A program made the position numbers and the translations under genes. DNA of 64,000 nucleotides from Symsagittifera roscoffensis (taxonomy: Eukaryota > Xenacoelomorpha > Acoela > Convolutidae), in contig NC_087071.1 in the NCBI RefSeq assembly GCF_963678635.1, positions 28,679,325-28,743,324 of the forward strand, given 5' to 3'. Below are positions 48,176 to 61,435 of this stretch, one piece after another. The notes beneath the pieces were generated by a model, which was not told the origin of the DNA, ran no database searches, and saw only the letters and a list, made by a program, of their open reading frames with translations. Numbering within the stretch: position 1 is the stretch's first letter; each line of letters starts with the position of its first letter.

Positions 48176-48643
48176 ATGTCATTTAAAAACCTAGGAAATA
48201 AACAAACAATCGTTTTACACAATTGTGAAATAGATAACAAAAAATACGACCTTGTAATCACACCTCATACACAAACAGTTGGATACATTCGCACAAAACG
48301 ACAAACACTAAAGAGGAAAATAATAACTAAACAAAGACAAATAACACGAAAAAGATTTTCAAAAAATCGAAACGCATTTTCCGAATCAGAAACCAACAGT
48401 TTAGACGAACTTTACAAACTAAAAGAATCGATAGATAAAAATTGCCCACTTCACGATCAATTATATTTTTCTGACTCAGAAACAACTTCAAATTCATCAC
48501 AAAGAGGAAAAAGAAGAATAAAAAAGCAGTATAAACACAAACCAGTACATCTATACAATTGGAATCAACCAATTCGACACATTAATAATTACATATTAAC
48601 AGTCATCGAACGGAAAAATGAGTTCAACGCACACCCCAGGTGA
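48176..48643 (+). CDS. 155-aa basic ORF upstream of gag
   Basis: Starts with ATG and overlaps the first 26 bases of the gag frame in another frame. The N-terminal half is Lys/Arg-rich (about residues 40-65) and the middle is Ser/Glu-rich. I recognise no family. Its place before gag and its overlap resemble small accessory ORFs of complex retroviruses, but function is unknown. A basic, possibly RNA-binding product is an inference from composition only. Confidence 0.5.
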   Translation: MSFKNLGNKQTIVLHNCEIDNKKYDLVITPHTQTVGYIRTKRQTLKRKIITKQRQITRKRFSKNRNAFSESETNSLDELYKLKESIDKNCPLHDQLYFSDSETTSNSSQRGKRRIKKQYKHKPVHLYNWNQPIRHINNYILTVIERKNEFNAHPR

Positions 48644-51600
48644 CGAAACTCCAGATGATGATGAAATCTTTCCCTTTATAGTAGATGCAGATACTGATAG
48701 AGGACAACACATATTTTGTCAAAATTTACTCGTAAATTTATTTGAACCCTGAATCAGTCCATGTAAAACAGAGTTCCCTGATGTAAAAATCAAAAGACAA
48801 ATCATAGATCACTACCTAAAAGATATATGCAACATAACACAACAGTATGGAATCTACTCTATAGAATTCACTTCCCCAAACCATAATAATAGAACATATA
48901 CTATTCAAACAGACGATCTTGACTTAGAATTTTCAAAAGTTTTTTCAGAATATATAAAAAGCATTCAATACCATAACTCACAAAGAGCAAACTCCATTTT
49001 CACCAATGAAGTTTTCGCAATAATATATAGTTATATTTCGATATTAGAAAATGAACTCCCATTAACAAATGTCTCACCGACAGAAACATCTAAACATTTA
49101 AGAGTACGACATGAAATCACACTACTCTCTAGTTATTTAAACATCATTAAAGAAAATTTCACGAAAGACGACGTTTCACAACATACCAAACACGATTTAC
49201 AAAAAATCTTGGCATGGTTCATAATAGATTATTTCACACACAATATTGATTTAATTGCACAAGCAAGAAAAAATTTTAGACCCCAAAATTCGAACGATGA
49301 TACCGCCATCACAGAACAATCAGATTATGTTTGGGACCCCGAATGGTCTCATCCCGCATTTATAAACTTTCCACAATCAATCTCAAGTCAAGCAATAGGT
49401 ACAATATCTTACATAAGAGATTATGTAAGAGTAATACCATTAACAATTGATGCAACACCATTAACTTATAATACATTTTTACCCGATACACAAAATAATA
49501 GTTTAAACTCTACAGTCATACACAACGAAAACCTCAATGGAACTAGGAATCTTACTCAACAAGATATACAAACACCATCACACTTCATAAGAGAAGAAAT
49601 TGTACACACAACAACTACACAACAAAGTATTTCACCAATACGCCCGAATCTAACAACACCAAGAAATACAAATCCTTCACAAACACAGGTAACCTTACAA
49701 TCAACCGTTAAACCTTCGGTTGCTCCAAAATATTCACATATGGATTACCAAACATATAGACCCATGACAATACCATCAAAAACACGCAAAACATTCACTA
49801 GAAACAACTTTGCAGACCATAATTATAATTATACACATCCGTCAAAAACAAATTATCAACCACAAAGAAATTTTAATCAATATACAAAACCACGAAACTG
49901 GGATAACCCAACGGCCCAATATAATTCCAAAAATTTTCAACCAAATCCTCCACAGGATCGCAGTGAAAATTACCCATTTTTTCAACAAAATAAAAATAAA
50001 AAACAAACATCTTATCAAATGGATTATTTATCCTCAGATGATGATTTCTTACAACCAGATATATTTGCACCAAATACTCAAGAATATCGTAGACAAGGAA
50101 TACAGAGAACACGTACAAATCATAGAAATTTTTCCCCACAACCAATAGATACACAACATCAACAACCAATTCAACAACAAAATCTAATTAATACACAATC
50201 TTTTCAACCAATCCAACAACAAAATCCAATGACTGCACACTCGTATCAACCATCACAAATGCAAAATGAAATACCACTTCCATATTATCTTCAACAACAT
50301 GAAATAACAAGAAACCAACTTTCAAATTTTTCTCAAATGCCAAATGCAGCAGAATCATTACAAATGACAATGAATCCATACCTAATGGGTGGATCATCAA
50401 TAACATCAAACAAACCTTTAATGGTTTTCACAGGAACAGACCCTGAATACTCTGTAGAAGATTATTTAAATGCAGTAACAGCAAACCTGATTTTAAACAT
50501 TGGACCTGAACCAATTAATACGCCACTACATCAAAACTGGATACATCGACGCACAGCGTTAATACAAACAACCTTAGATGGCGCAGCCCAAAAATGGTTT
50601 TCAGTACTACCTCTAGAAATAAAATCAAACTGGAAAAGATTTACACAAGAATTTTCAAAAATGTTTGACTCTGAAAGAAACAAACAACAACAAAGAGTTT
50701 TATGTAATGAAATTCGCAGATTACCAAACGAAACTATCAAACAGTTAGCAGTAAGAATCGAAACACTAGTTCGAAAAGCATATTCACTAAATACACACGA
50801 CTATAAAAACACAAAGATGACAGAAATCTTAATGATGACCTTAACACCACAATTAAGGAAAATAGCAATAAAAAAGAGAGCATCCCATCCTTCTTCAATT
50901 CGAGAACCCGATTTAGATTTTAGAAAACTAGTAGACAAACTAGAACAAGCAGAAATCACGATGAAACTAGAAGAAACGGAAAATCTGAAATTACAATACG
51001 TTAACAAAATTCAAACGACTTCCACTAATATAAACAATATACAGGAATCAGATACAGACCTCGTCGAAAAAATCACTGAAATACTTAATATTTACGAAAA
51101 GAACCCAAACTTTAAAGGCAAACCATCTTTCAAAAAATGGTGTAATTATTGCCGACGATACGGACACAGTATTTCCGAATGTAGACAAAAACAGCAAGAT
51201 AGTCAAAATAAACCTCAGAAATACAAAGAACCAAATAAATCATTCTATCAATACATGAAAAAAGATCAAAATCTACCAAACAAAAATGTATACAGCAACA
51301 ACAGTTCAGGAAAGCCACTTCCGAACAATACAAGTTATACAAGAAATCAATCCCCATATAACTCAAGTTATAGAGGAAGATCACCAGAACGAAGAAACAC
51401 GCAAAATTCATCACAAAATCACTACAATAGACCAAATAGTAGAAATAACTACTCCAGATCAAATTCAAATACACAACGATTTGTTTCTAGATCTAATTCC
51501 CAATCAAGAAATAATTACTATCCAAACAACCAATCACGAAATTCATCATACAATAGGAATAGAAACTACTCCTATAATCGAAATAGAAGTTATTCAAACA

Positions 51601-54600
51601 ACCGAAACCAAAATTACCCGAACAATCGATCAAGGAATAATTCATATAATAGATCGAACTATAACAGACCAAACAACAATTATCAAAATAGATCGCGAAA
51701 TAATTCACAAAATCGACATTCAAGTTATAGTAACCGTTATAGAAATTATTCCCAATCACCACACCGGAATAATAATCACTATAATAACTCTAATAATCGT
51801 CATAGAAGCAGTACACCTAAACATCAAAGACAAATTAATCAAGTACAAGCTAACCCAGAAACAACATCAGACCCCCCAGGTATTGATGACACAGTAACTG
51901 ATACGTTACAACTCAATCAAATAAATTGTACATCATCAGATTCAGAAAGTGATACAGAAAACACTCTTTCTATCAATATGATAAAAGTCGAAAATGACTA
52001 TGAATCTGTCATATATGAACAACCTTTTTCATCACACATATATGAAAATCAATCAGAATTTCTTCAAAATTATTACATTACACCCATAAATTCCACACCA
52101 ACAACGCAAGAAACAAATGCAAAAACTACTACAGAACAACCCAATCACAATGTCAAAACAGAATGCTTGAATACAAACCACATCTACCAAAATATACAAA
52201 AAGAACAACCCAAAGAAAAAATCTGGACAATACCATTTCTTTTAGAAAGCCCAAGAAACAAAGAATTTCAACCACCAGACCTTGAAATAGATTTTTTAAT
52301 TGATTCAGGAGCAGAATCAAACATAATAAACATTCCCACATGGAATGAAATAAAAACTTTACACCCAAAGCTAACACCTCTTGAAACCTCTAGTAAGCTA
52401 GCAACAGCACAAGGATCAACATTGATAAACTACGGAAAAATTCAATTATTTCTCCTCCCCACAAGAACAATGGAACAAAGCAAAATTTTAAATAAGCCAT
52501 TTAAACAAATATTCCATATCACTGATATTAAATATAATATCATTGGAATACCATTTATTTCGAAGTATATACCAACAATTAACATACTAAATAGTAAAAT
52601 ATTAATCAAAGATAAATATACAAAAACAAAAGAAACATCCCTAACATTTTTTCAAAGATTAAATAAACAACCACCATTCTTTTCAAAATTCTATCCGATA
52701 TTTAACCAACAAAGAAAACACCTGAAACCACTATCAGGAAACATCTATAATTTTTCAATCAAACAAGTTCACCAATATGATAAAGAACAAAACAAACAAA
52801 AATTTTATATGTCAGATTTTGAATTCAAACCTATTCATAAATTTTTCAAAATCACAATCTCTTCAATAAAATATTTGAAAAATTCGAATTCAGATATTAT
52901 TTCCTTACATGTTTATAACAACACACCTTACCAAGTAACATTACCTTTAGGACTTTTAGGATATTGTGAAACCAACGCTACAATATCACCAATACACGAA
53001 AAAGCCTATCGCGTAAATAATATACTCCAATTACTAGATATTTGCCAATCTACAATTCTAAATGAAGAATTATCTATAAATAATATAATAAATAACGAAA
53101 ACAGAAATACGGATTATTTCACAAAAACTCCATATTTCAAACCTACATTCAACATAAGTAACTACACAGAGGACCAACAGAAATTTTTAACAATGTTTAA
53201 TTTCCAACATTCACAAATAACACAAGACGAATTCGAAAAGTTAGCCAAACAGCTAATTAAATATTCATCAGTCTATGCAACATCAAAATTCGATGTTGGC
53301 AAAATCAGTTCATCACTACATCTCCCATTAAAACCAGACGCAGTTTTCAAAAAACAGAGAGCAAGTAAAGTACCAATTCACTTACATGATAAAGTAAACA
53401 GATTACTCGATACTTTAGAACAGTACAATATTATATCACCAGTTAATAAAGAAGAACAACCAAAAGGCAACACATTCATCAACCCCGTTATCATTCTAGC
53501 TAAAGGAGAATCATTAAAAATCGTTCTCGACGCTAGATACCTCAATTCACTCATAGATGAATCAAAATGTAATTGGCCCATCGAACCAATACAAGTTATT
53601 TTAACAAAAATAAATGGCAAATACTTCACAACCGCCGACATGAATAGTGCATACAATCAAATGCCACTAGATGAACAATCACGACGTTTAACACAATTTG
53701 TTATCGGAAACCAACAATATGAATTTAACCGCTTATTCTATGGAATATCCATAGGACCAGCAGCATTTTCAGCTTTTATGAGCAAAATTTTTAGACCACT
53801 AATACTCAAGAAAAACGCAATCACCTATCTAGACGATGTTTTTATGCAATCACAAACAAAAGACGAAATGTTCAATGTTTTAGAAAAATATCACCAAATA
53901 CTTCAGAACGAAAATCTGAAGGCAGCACCCGATAAATCACACTTCTTTTTGACAAGAGTTAAATTCTTAGGACATAATATAGAAAGAAAAACAATCACTC
54001 CACTGAAATCACGCATTGACGCTATTCAAAGACTTCAACCACCAACTAATAAAAAGAAAATCCAAGAATTCCTTGGAATGTTAAACTTTTTAAGTAAATA
54101 TGTTTATAAAATGCAATTATATCTCCGACCATTTTACAACATCCTTAGACAACAAAATAATTTTGAATGGAATACAGAACATCAAGCACGATTCGAAGAA
54201 ATAAAGAAACTTTTAACTGAACAAATTTCAAACACAATTCCAGACCCTGATCAACCATTTTATGCAATGTGCGATGCTTCGAACTTTGGCATCGGCGCAG
54301 CACTATTACAATCACATAATGGTACAAATAAAATGAACCTGATATCAGCAAATTCCCGATTATTCACTCAAGCAGAGCTACGACTCTCAACTCTAATGAG
54401 AGAATGTACAGCCATAATATATACACTGACAGAATATGAATTTCTGATACTTGGATCAAAACATCCCACAGTTCTATTCACAGATCACAAACCAATCATT
54501 TTTCTTTTTACACAAAAGTCTAATCCAAACCACCGAGTTTACAGATTTCAATTAATTCTAATGAAATTTCCAAACTTACATATAGTTTGGACTGCAGGAA

Positions 54601-56846
54601 AAAATCTTGCATTACCTGACACCTTAAGTCGAAATACACCACCTGAATTACTTACACGAAAAACGACAGTTGAAATACCCAAAAACATAAAATTCTACCT
54701 TGCAGAAAACGAAACATCACCCCGATTAGAATGCAAATATGCAGTTAAAACTGATATTGAACAATCACAAATAAATAATTTACAACATTTCCCACTTTAT
54801 TTAGATTGTCAAAATAATCATTATGAAGTTGACCTACTTGGAACATCAACTTTTAAACCAATCCCATATTCTCAATGGATAAAAAATAACACCCAACAAA
54901 AACGAACAAAACAACACCAAACTAAAAAAGACCATTTTCCACTAATAGAAAAAGAAAATTTAACTGATAAAATAAATTTATCAGGACCACAAACAAATGA
55001 TTCAAAATACACAATAAATCAAGTTTTTGACCTTCATGACCCATTAGATACAATACCCTTATCTAAATTCGAAATTGAAAACATTTTTCTCCCTCCAACA
55101 GAAACAATTACAATTTCAACACTAAAACAATACCAAAATCTTGACCCAATAATTCGACAACTAAAATCATGGCACAAATATAAAACTAAACCTGTCAAAG
55201 CAGATTCAACCATTCTAGGAAACAAAACACTCCTCCGATACTTTCGTAAATTTAACAACACAACAATTAATGAAACTACAGACCTTTTAGAATACAACTT
55301 AAATGAATCCATAGTCCCCTGTCTTCCTTTAAGTATGATTCTCATCGCTTTTAATATTTCACATACACAAAATATTAAAGGACACTCTGGATCAGAAAAA
55401 ACATATTCAAATTTTATACAAAATTTTTACTTCCCAAATGCACCAATTTGGATAAAAGTACTATGCAATGATTGTATAGTATGTCAACTAAATAAACCTT
55501 ACCCAAATCAAAAACAAATAGCACAAAAACAAGATTTTAAAGGACAAAGTCTGTACTTTAATCACCGTATCTCTTTTGATACTAAAGGCCCAATTTCACC
55601 CTCATCAGAAGGAAACTCCTACATTATGGTAATTGTTGACGCATTCACACACTATGTAGCACTTAACCCAGTACCACATTGTAATGCTTATTACGCATAT
55701 ACAACACTTTATGAACACTGGATAGCAAAATTTGGACTACCAGAAATTTTAGTCACAGACAACGGTACAGAATTCATAAATAATGAAATAATAACACTAT
55801 GTCATTTATACAACATTAAACACAAACGACGTACATCTCATGCACCTTGGACAAACGGCTTAGTCGAAGGTATGAACCGTTCACTACAAGAATATCTTAG
55901 ATGTATCATCAACGGAAATGATACAAAATATACCGAATGGTCAGCAGATGTAAAATTATTTCCCTTAGCATATAACTCACAAATTACGACAACTTTAGGA
56001 ATGTCACCATACGAAATGGTTTTTAACCAAAAGCCACGCAAACCAATAATGTTTACAGCAAATTCCCATAAAAACGCACAAGGTTATTGTCAACCAAATA
56101 AAGACTCAATTTGTTATAACCTACCTTTACATACACACGATGAAGATCATTTTCATCACCCACAAATTCTTAAATTAGCCTCCGGTACACACACCGAATG
56201 GATTTTAAATAGAGATAAGAAACACAATGAAATTTACCAAAAAATAACAAAAAAGTTATTACAAAGACAAAACATAAATGAACAAATCAATTCACGTTTT
56301 ACACCAGCTTCCGATTTAAAAATTGGAACATTTGTTCTCATACCTAATTTTAATACTCAAAAAGGAATTTCTAAAAAATTACAACCCCTCCGAAAAGGAC
56401 CCTACCAAATAATTGCAAGACCCACTGATGTCACATATAAACTTACCGACCCCAATAAAAAAGAAATCGTTCAGCACCGAAACAACCTATTACCTTACTA
56501 CCCAAAAGAATACGCACTCCGCGAATTAACCCAATTATATTCCTTCACAGGATTAAAAATAATTCAAAACGAACCACATCTGAAAAATACAGAACAAAAT
56601 GATACCCCCACCGAAAATCAAAACACAAAACCAACAGCTACCAAAAACACTACAAAAAATCTAGACCATAAAGAATCCCAAAAGCAAAGAAAAAATAGAA
56701 AAATGACAGAACAAATAATACCCCAAGAAGAAATAGACAAATCAGAACATAGAAAAACAACAAGACTCCGAAATCAACCACGTAAAAACTACAAAATGTT
56801 CATCCCCCAATCTAAAATATTAAAGAAAGTAGAATTTAAAAAGTAA
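48618..56846 (+). pseudogene. gag-pol: Gag-Pol polyprotein of a Ty3/gypsy element, interrupted by one in-frame TGA
   Basis: The frame opens at ATG 48618, meets one TGA at 48750-48752, and is then open to 56846 (2545 residues from Met 49209, the numbering used here). A Gln/Asn-rich N-terminus is followed by a retrotransposon-gag capsid region (about 400-590), a CCHC knuckle CNYCRRYGHSISEC (about 644-657) and an Arg/Asn/Ser/Tyr-rich repeat region (about 660-890). Then come protease DSGA at 1032, RT with YLDD at 1540-1543, RNase H (about 1680-1810), and integrase with an H-H-C-C finger and D2124, D2184, E2220 (D-35-E). A GPY/F module lies at 2397 and a charged tail ends the protein. All catalytic residues are present, so the enzymes look intact. 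The early stop may be a mutation or a readthrough site. Confidence 0.9.
48750..48752 (+). other. In-frame TGA in the gag frame
   Basis: This is codon 45 of the frame that starts at 48618. The same frame continues without a stop for more than 2690 codons. The segment between it and the next Met at 49209 is coding-like, so the true gag start is probably upstream of this stop. Confidence 0.85.
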
Positions 56847-57446
56847 TTTTAAGACTTTATACTTCACAATCTTGAAACCTTCGTAACATTTTTCATTTCC
56901 ATTTTTCAAAATAACATGCTCACAAGTACGCAATAATTCTAGTTCAAAATAGACCAATAGGATTCATCCAATCCGCCACTTTCTCTAACTCAAACTAAGA
57001 TCAATTAGACGAATAATCTAGAACTCCAGGCACATCTCTAACTATAACTTTACAACCTCCAGGTCAAAAATAAGCAAACCACTCTAACTTGACAACTAAA
57101 ATAAATATCACCATAATACCGTACCCCTCCCTTATCTAATAACCCAAAGATCAACAATATTTCCCCAACTCAGACCACGAATACCCCCAAAACAAACTTG
57201 ATAACTTAGCCTAAAGTGACAAAATGAAGATTTTAATTAGCCTAAAGCATAAAAATCTCACCATACCCCGGATCATTTGACAAACAAAAATAAAGAAAAA
57301 GACGACCTCCCGATCACCATGAAAATTGCCCCCAACAATTTTTTACAAAACTCAACCCACTTGTCAAAAAACTAATAAATAATCCGACCACACTAGAAAA
57401 TCGCCTCAAACAGCAAAAAATATTCGACCAAGAGATCATTTCTTAA
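56847..57446 (+). other. Non-coding gap between pol and the small membrane ORFs
   Basis: No supported coding sequence. C/A-rich with stops in all frames. In retroviruses such a region can hold splice acceptors for downstream genes, but I cannot pick one with confidence. Confidence 0.45.
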
Positions 57447-57677
57447 ATGCTCTTCTCTCAAACAGTTACTCGAATACTTATAAATTTTAAACATTTTTTT
57501 TCAATACTTGAAGCCTTTATAATATTTCTTTTTGATATACTTGAATCTTTTCTAATAATCCTAATCATTTTTTGTAACATTTTTTTAATTTTCTACACTA
57601 CTCTTGAACTATTCCTCCAACTTTCCAAAACCCTTGAATATATCCACAGGTACGATTTCAACAACTTGTCTAAATGA
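57447..57677 (+). CDS. 76-aa hydrophobic membrane ORF of the large element
   Basis: Starts at ATG. The body (about residues 15-58) is Phe/Ile/Leu-rich with two probable membrane segments. Its stop overlaps the next start as ATGA (57674-57677), which suggests coupled translation. No family recognised. The AT-rich sequence makes hydrophobic frames common, so the overlap is the main support. Confidence 0.4.
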   Translation: MLFSQTVTRILINFKHFFSILEAFIIFLFDILESFLIILIIFCNIFLIFYTTLELFLQLSKTLEYIHRYDFNNLSK

Positions 57678-58051
57678 TACAAACAATTTTCAGTAGAACT
57701 GATATTTTTTTATTGTTTGTAATTTTCATAACATTTTTATCATCCCTCATTTTGACCATATGTAAATGTATAAAGAAAGCAATCATCACATTTGCCCTAG
57801 CAACAATTTTCCTAATTATTTTTTCGGAAGAATATTATAATAAACACAAATTTTCTCACAATAGTAATAATTCAAAAAACTATCAAAAATTGCTACCCAA
57901 CAGTCACAAAGTCAGTCTTCACCGACATCATCCCAAGATAACCCAACACCACCTTCAACTACTCAAAATCCTCAAACATCTACACGAATTTCTTTTCAAG
58001 ATAATCCATACACTTTTGAAGAACGGCACGCTCGTTTATCTGAACCACTAG
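57674..58051 (+). CDS. 125-aa ORF with N-terminal membrane segments
   Basis: Begins in the ATGA overlap. Residues 8-30 and 36-52 are hydrophobic, with Cys/Lys between them, typical of a small membrane protein. After about residue 65 the frame turns low-complexity, at the same place where the -1 frame opens. A slippery heptamer A AAA AAC in this frame lies at 57874-57880. The shorter product would end at 58051. Confidence 0.5.
   Translation: MIQTIFSRTDIFLLFVIFITFLSSLILTICKCIKKAIITFALATIFLIIFSEEYYNKHKFSHNSNNSKNYQKLLPNSHKVSLHRHHPKITQHHLQLLKILKHLHEFLFKIIHTLLKNGTLVYLNH
57874..57880 (+). promoter_or_regulatory. Candidate -1 ribosomal frameshift site (A AAA AAC)
   Basis: Read in the frame of the 57674 ORF, the bases fall exactly as X XXY YYZ. 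The stops of the -1 frame end at 57870, four bases before the site, and that frame is then open to 59001. No strong downstream pseudoknot was identified by eye. Confidence 0.55.
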
Positions 58052-59001
58052 AACCAGTTCAACGACAAGCATCTCTAAGTGAACCAACATATAATCTTTA
58101 CCCAACACTACCACAAGAACTAAGTAGAATACGAAACCTTAGTCAAAACCAAAACACAACAGAAATAAATAGACAAATTATACATCCTCGACGAAATAGA
58201 AATTTACAAACTCCCCGAGTCCATTTCGAAATACCTCAATCACCATCACAAACCACTCCAGAAAACACCACTGGTATCACACCAGAAACTCCTACACTTT
58301 TTTCACAACGAAGCACTTCAAGTCTACCCTCAGATTACTTAGGTTCAACACCAACATCTGAACAAATACGTGAAAATCCTTTTAATCCCCCAAACCTAAC
58401 ATCACGACTGCCATATTGGACTACACATTCATTCACACAAGGTGAACCAAATTTAGTCAATGACCCCATAGACATCTCTACAGATACAACATCTTCATCA
58501 CTACCCGAAACATTATCACTCCCATCAACACCATCAATTAGTCAAATCTCACCGCCACCTTTTAACTTAACTTTTCCAAACAACCTCGACGCAAGATACC
58601 GAGAACAATCATTAACAAATATTCCTTTAAGATTAGATTGGAATACATTCACAGCACCTCCACCATTATTTGGACAACATCAAGAAAGTAACCGCCTTCA
58701 TAACTGGGCACTCAATAGATTACAATATCGCCAAGATATTCACAACGATATCCGTGATCACAATATTCAAATACTCCAACAAAACAGTTTACAATTAAAA
58801 TTTGAAATCACAGTTAAATTAAACAATATTACACAACATCCCTACCCATTAAACCCACCTAACATAACAGCTCAATCACTACCACCACCGTTTATAACTA
58901 CTGAAGTAATATATAAATACGACAGATATACCAAAAACACAATTGGTTACATTACATTTTATAACCCATATTCAGGATTATCATACACATGTATATTCTA
59001 A
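57880..59001 (+). CDS. ~373-codon ATG-less ORF in the -1 frame
   Basis: Open from 57871 to TAA 58999-59001 with no ATG found in frame, so conventional initiation is unlikely. The N-terminal two thirds are Pro/Ser/Thr/Gln-rich; the last ~130 residues look more folded, with several Trp, Tyr and Cys. It lies directly after the slippery site and overlaps the envelope start by 13 bases. Expression by frameshift from the membrane ORF, or by splicing, is inferred. No family recognised. Confidence 0.55.
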   Translation, partial: LSKIATQQSQSQSSPTSSQDNPTPPSTTQNPQTSTRISFQDNPYTFEERHARLSEPLEPVQRQASLSEPTYNLYPTLPQELSRIRNLSQNQNTTEINRQIIHPRRNRNLQTPRVHFEIPQSPSQTTPENTTGITPETPTLFSQRSTSSLPSDYLGSTPTSEQIRENPFNPPNLTSRLPYWTTHSFTQGEPNLVNDPIDISTDTTSSSLPETLSLPSTPSISQISPPPFNLTFPNNLDARYREQSLTNIPLRLDWNTFTAPPPLFGQHQESNRLHNWALNRLQYRQDIHNDIRDHNIQILQQNSLQLKFEITVKLNNITQHPYPLNPPNITAQSLPPPFITTEVIYKYDRYTKNTIGYITFYNPYSGLSYTCIF

Positions 59002-60095
59002 AATTATTAAATTTTTTACAACTCCTTTTTCTAGTAACCTCAAATCAAAACATAAACCCTTCCCCCCGTACAGGACCACAAGATTTATTAGTAACACATT
59101 ACGATTGCGAAGAAAATGAACAAAAAACACTACACAAATATGCAATAAATCAAGTATCACAATGTGAAACAGAACCACAAGCTATAGAAACCACAAATGT
59201 AATAGCAACACTCTATTCAAAAGCCCGAGCAACAACAGTTACAGGTTATAAATTCACAGCGACATTTTCCGAAAAGAAAGTACATTGTTCACAAGTCTCC
59301 AACGGTAACAAAAACCGACTTGACCATGAATCATTCTATCAAAGTAATATAGAACGTCTTTTACATCTCAATCCCGACGATTGTAAAAATGAATTACTTA
59401 GACTAAACATCACACAAAATAAAAACTCCGCAAGAAAGTTAGTTAACTTTCAAGTTTTTTCAGACTCCGTACATCAATCACAACTTGAAAGACACCAAGG
59501 ACATATAAAACTAGACGACAAATACCCGTATAACGGCGCACACGGACGATTAACCTATGACCTACATGATAAACATTGGATACCACACATTGGTATAAAT
59601 AACCCATCAAACTGCAAAGCAGACACGAAAAATAAAGGATACCAAGAAATAATGTTTTTCGATTGGAAAATACAACTCGAAAAAATACAACTCACACGAG
59701 ATTTATCTGATAATACAATGATCTATCAAGGAATCCGACTACCTTGTAAAAATGATCAAGGATATTGCGACCCTACAACAAGAACACAAGCAACAATTGT
59801 TTGGTTCCCCGAAGATACATGTACAACATTTCAAGTAGCAAAAATACACGCTCGTATGATAAAATTTCACGAAAAATATTTCATACAATCAATTCCTTAT
59901 GAACAAGTCCATCCATCACGAAAACGAAGTTCTAATTTTAGAAACATTGACAATATAGAAAATAAATTGACACGTTTTCAAATATATCAAGAAACAGAAC
60001 TCGCATGTAAATACAGGAATCCACTTCACAAAACACAATACTCTGAAATATTAGTTGAATACGAAAAAGGATTCGACATGACCACTGGACAGTAA
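58989..60095 (+). pseudogene. env: Envelope glycoprotein (gB-like, class III), N-terminal part
   Basis: Starts with a hydrophobic signal-peptide-like stretch (residues 1-18). THYDC near residue 37 and Cys-patterned strands ending KVHCSQ resemble the N-terminus of gB-like glycoproteins related to those of chuviruses, which are known to have been picked up by some retroelements. A basic RKR at 311-313 is a possible furin-type cleavage site. The frame stops at 60093-60095, while the protein continues in another frame, so the gene is broken. Similarity was judged by eye. Confidence 0.6.
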
Positions 60096-61435
60096 AAATC
60101 GACCCATATGCCACAGGTCATCCTCCAAACGAAGGAACATCCTATATACCAGTTAATTTTGAAAAAAGCAACGGACAACCTGGTGGACATCTAAAACCTT
60201 ATGACACCAGAAGCACACGCTTACAAGAATTATCACTAATGAATACTACATATTTCGGTAATATCCACTATGATATTCATTTGGATATGAAACTAGACTA
60301 TACAATTAGCCGCATTTTTCAAGAAATGTCACTCTCCGAATTAGAAACACTACACCAACTATGCGAATTAGAAAGAACACAAATATTACAATCACTTGCA
60401 CTAGCAGTATTAAAAATACCCTACGCAGGATACTTATTATCAGGAAATAGATCAAATTTTTTAGACTACGAAGGAAACATCTTATGGTTTTATACTTGTA
60501 CCAAAAAAGTATCACCACTATACGTTTTTGAAGATAAACGTTGTTATAAAAGAAACCCTATCTTTTATAAGAATAAAGTACATTTCGTGGATACACTTTC
60601 ACGAAGAACCTATTTCTGGGATACCGCAGTCCCATGTGGATCAGAAAATAGCCACAATGTAGTACAACTAAACCCTGATGAAAATAAATATTATCTTCTC
60701 ACTCCATACCCCACATTAATGCAATCACTCAAAAAATTTTCACCAGAAAGCATTCGCGCTATCGCCCGAAATCCAAATATAGACTTACAATCAATAGGAA
60801 TATACTCAAAATCAGATATTCAACATCACATTAGAACACAACAATTCCAAGAATTATTAACACAAATGGACACTATACAAAGACAATCAATTGACCAAAA
60901 TCTACGCAAACTTGCAGAAACCGCAGGATTTGCCGATATCTACACACAAGACTATAGCGGATATTTTAAAGACATTAAAGATTATATATATCTAAACGGC
61001 GAAAAATACCGTCCCCAAGATATATCACCAATTAATATTTTTAGCTTTGTTACACTCAAGAATGAGATCCTCGATTTTCTAGGATGGCCCTACTACATCT
61101 TAGAAAAATTGACTATTTTATACGCAATGTTTAACTTTATTGGATTTCTTTTCTCACTTTTGAAAGGAATCTACAACACATGTGCTATACACACACAAGT
61201 AAACAGACAAGCAAGCGTAGCACGCATACTCTTTGCAGGATTTTTTGGAATATTTTCTACATCTATAAACAAAATTCTTTTAGACGCACAAATAAAAGAA
61301 TATAACACAAAAATAGCAACACGACAAAATACATACGACGAAGAACATAACAATGTCGACACACAACCAACGGCACCACAATTACCACCCCTACCACATA
61401 ACCATCCACTATCCCTAGTCCCACGAAATTTTTGA
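60059..61435 (+). pseudogene. env: Envelope glycoprotein, C-terminal part (different frame)
   Basis: Opens after a stop at 60056-60058; its coding character begins in the overlap 60059-60095. The first internal ATG is at 60239. A CELERTQ motif, then regularly spaced Cys residues (YTCTKKV, RCYKRN, VPCGS), match the central domain order of gB-like proteins. One strong membrane anchor lies near residues 287-310 counted from Met 60239, followed by a cytoplasmic tail. It ends at TGA 61433, after which the same frame stays open to 61606. Confidence 0.6.

Noticed and set aside
51286-51897. 203-codon Ile/Thr-rich frame inside gag
   Set aside because: An alternative-frame shadow of the Arg/Asn/Ser-rich repeat region of Gag.
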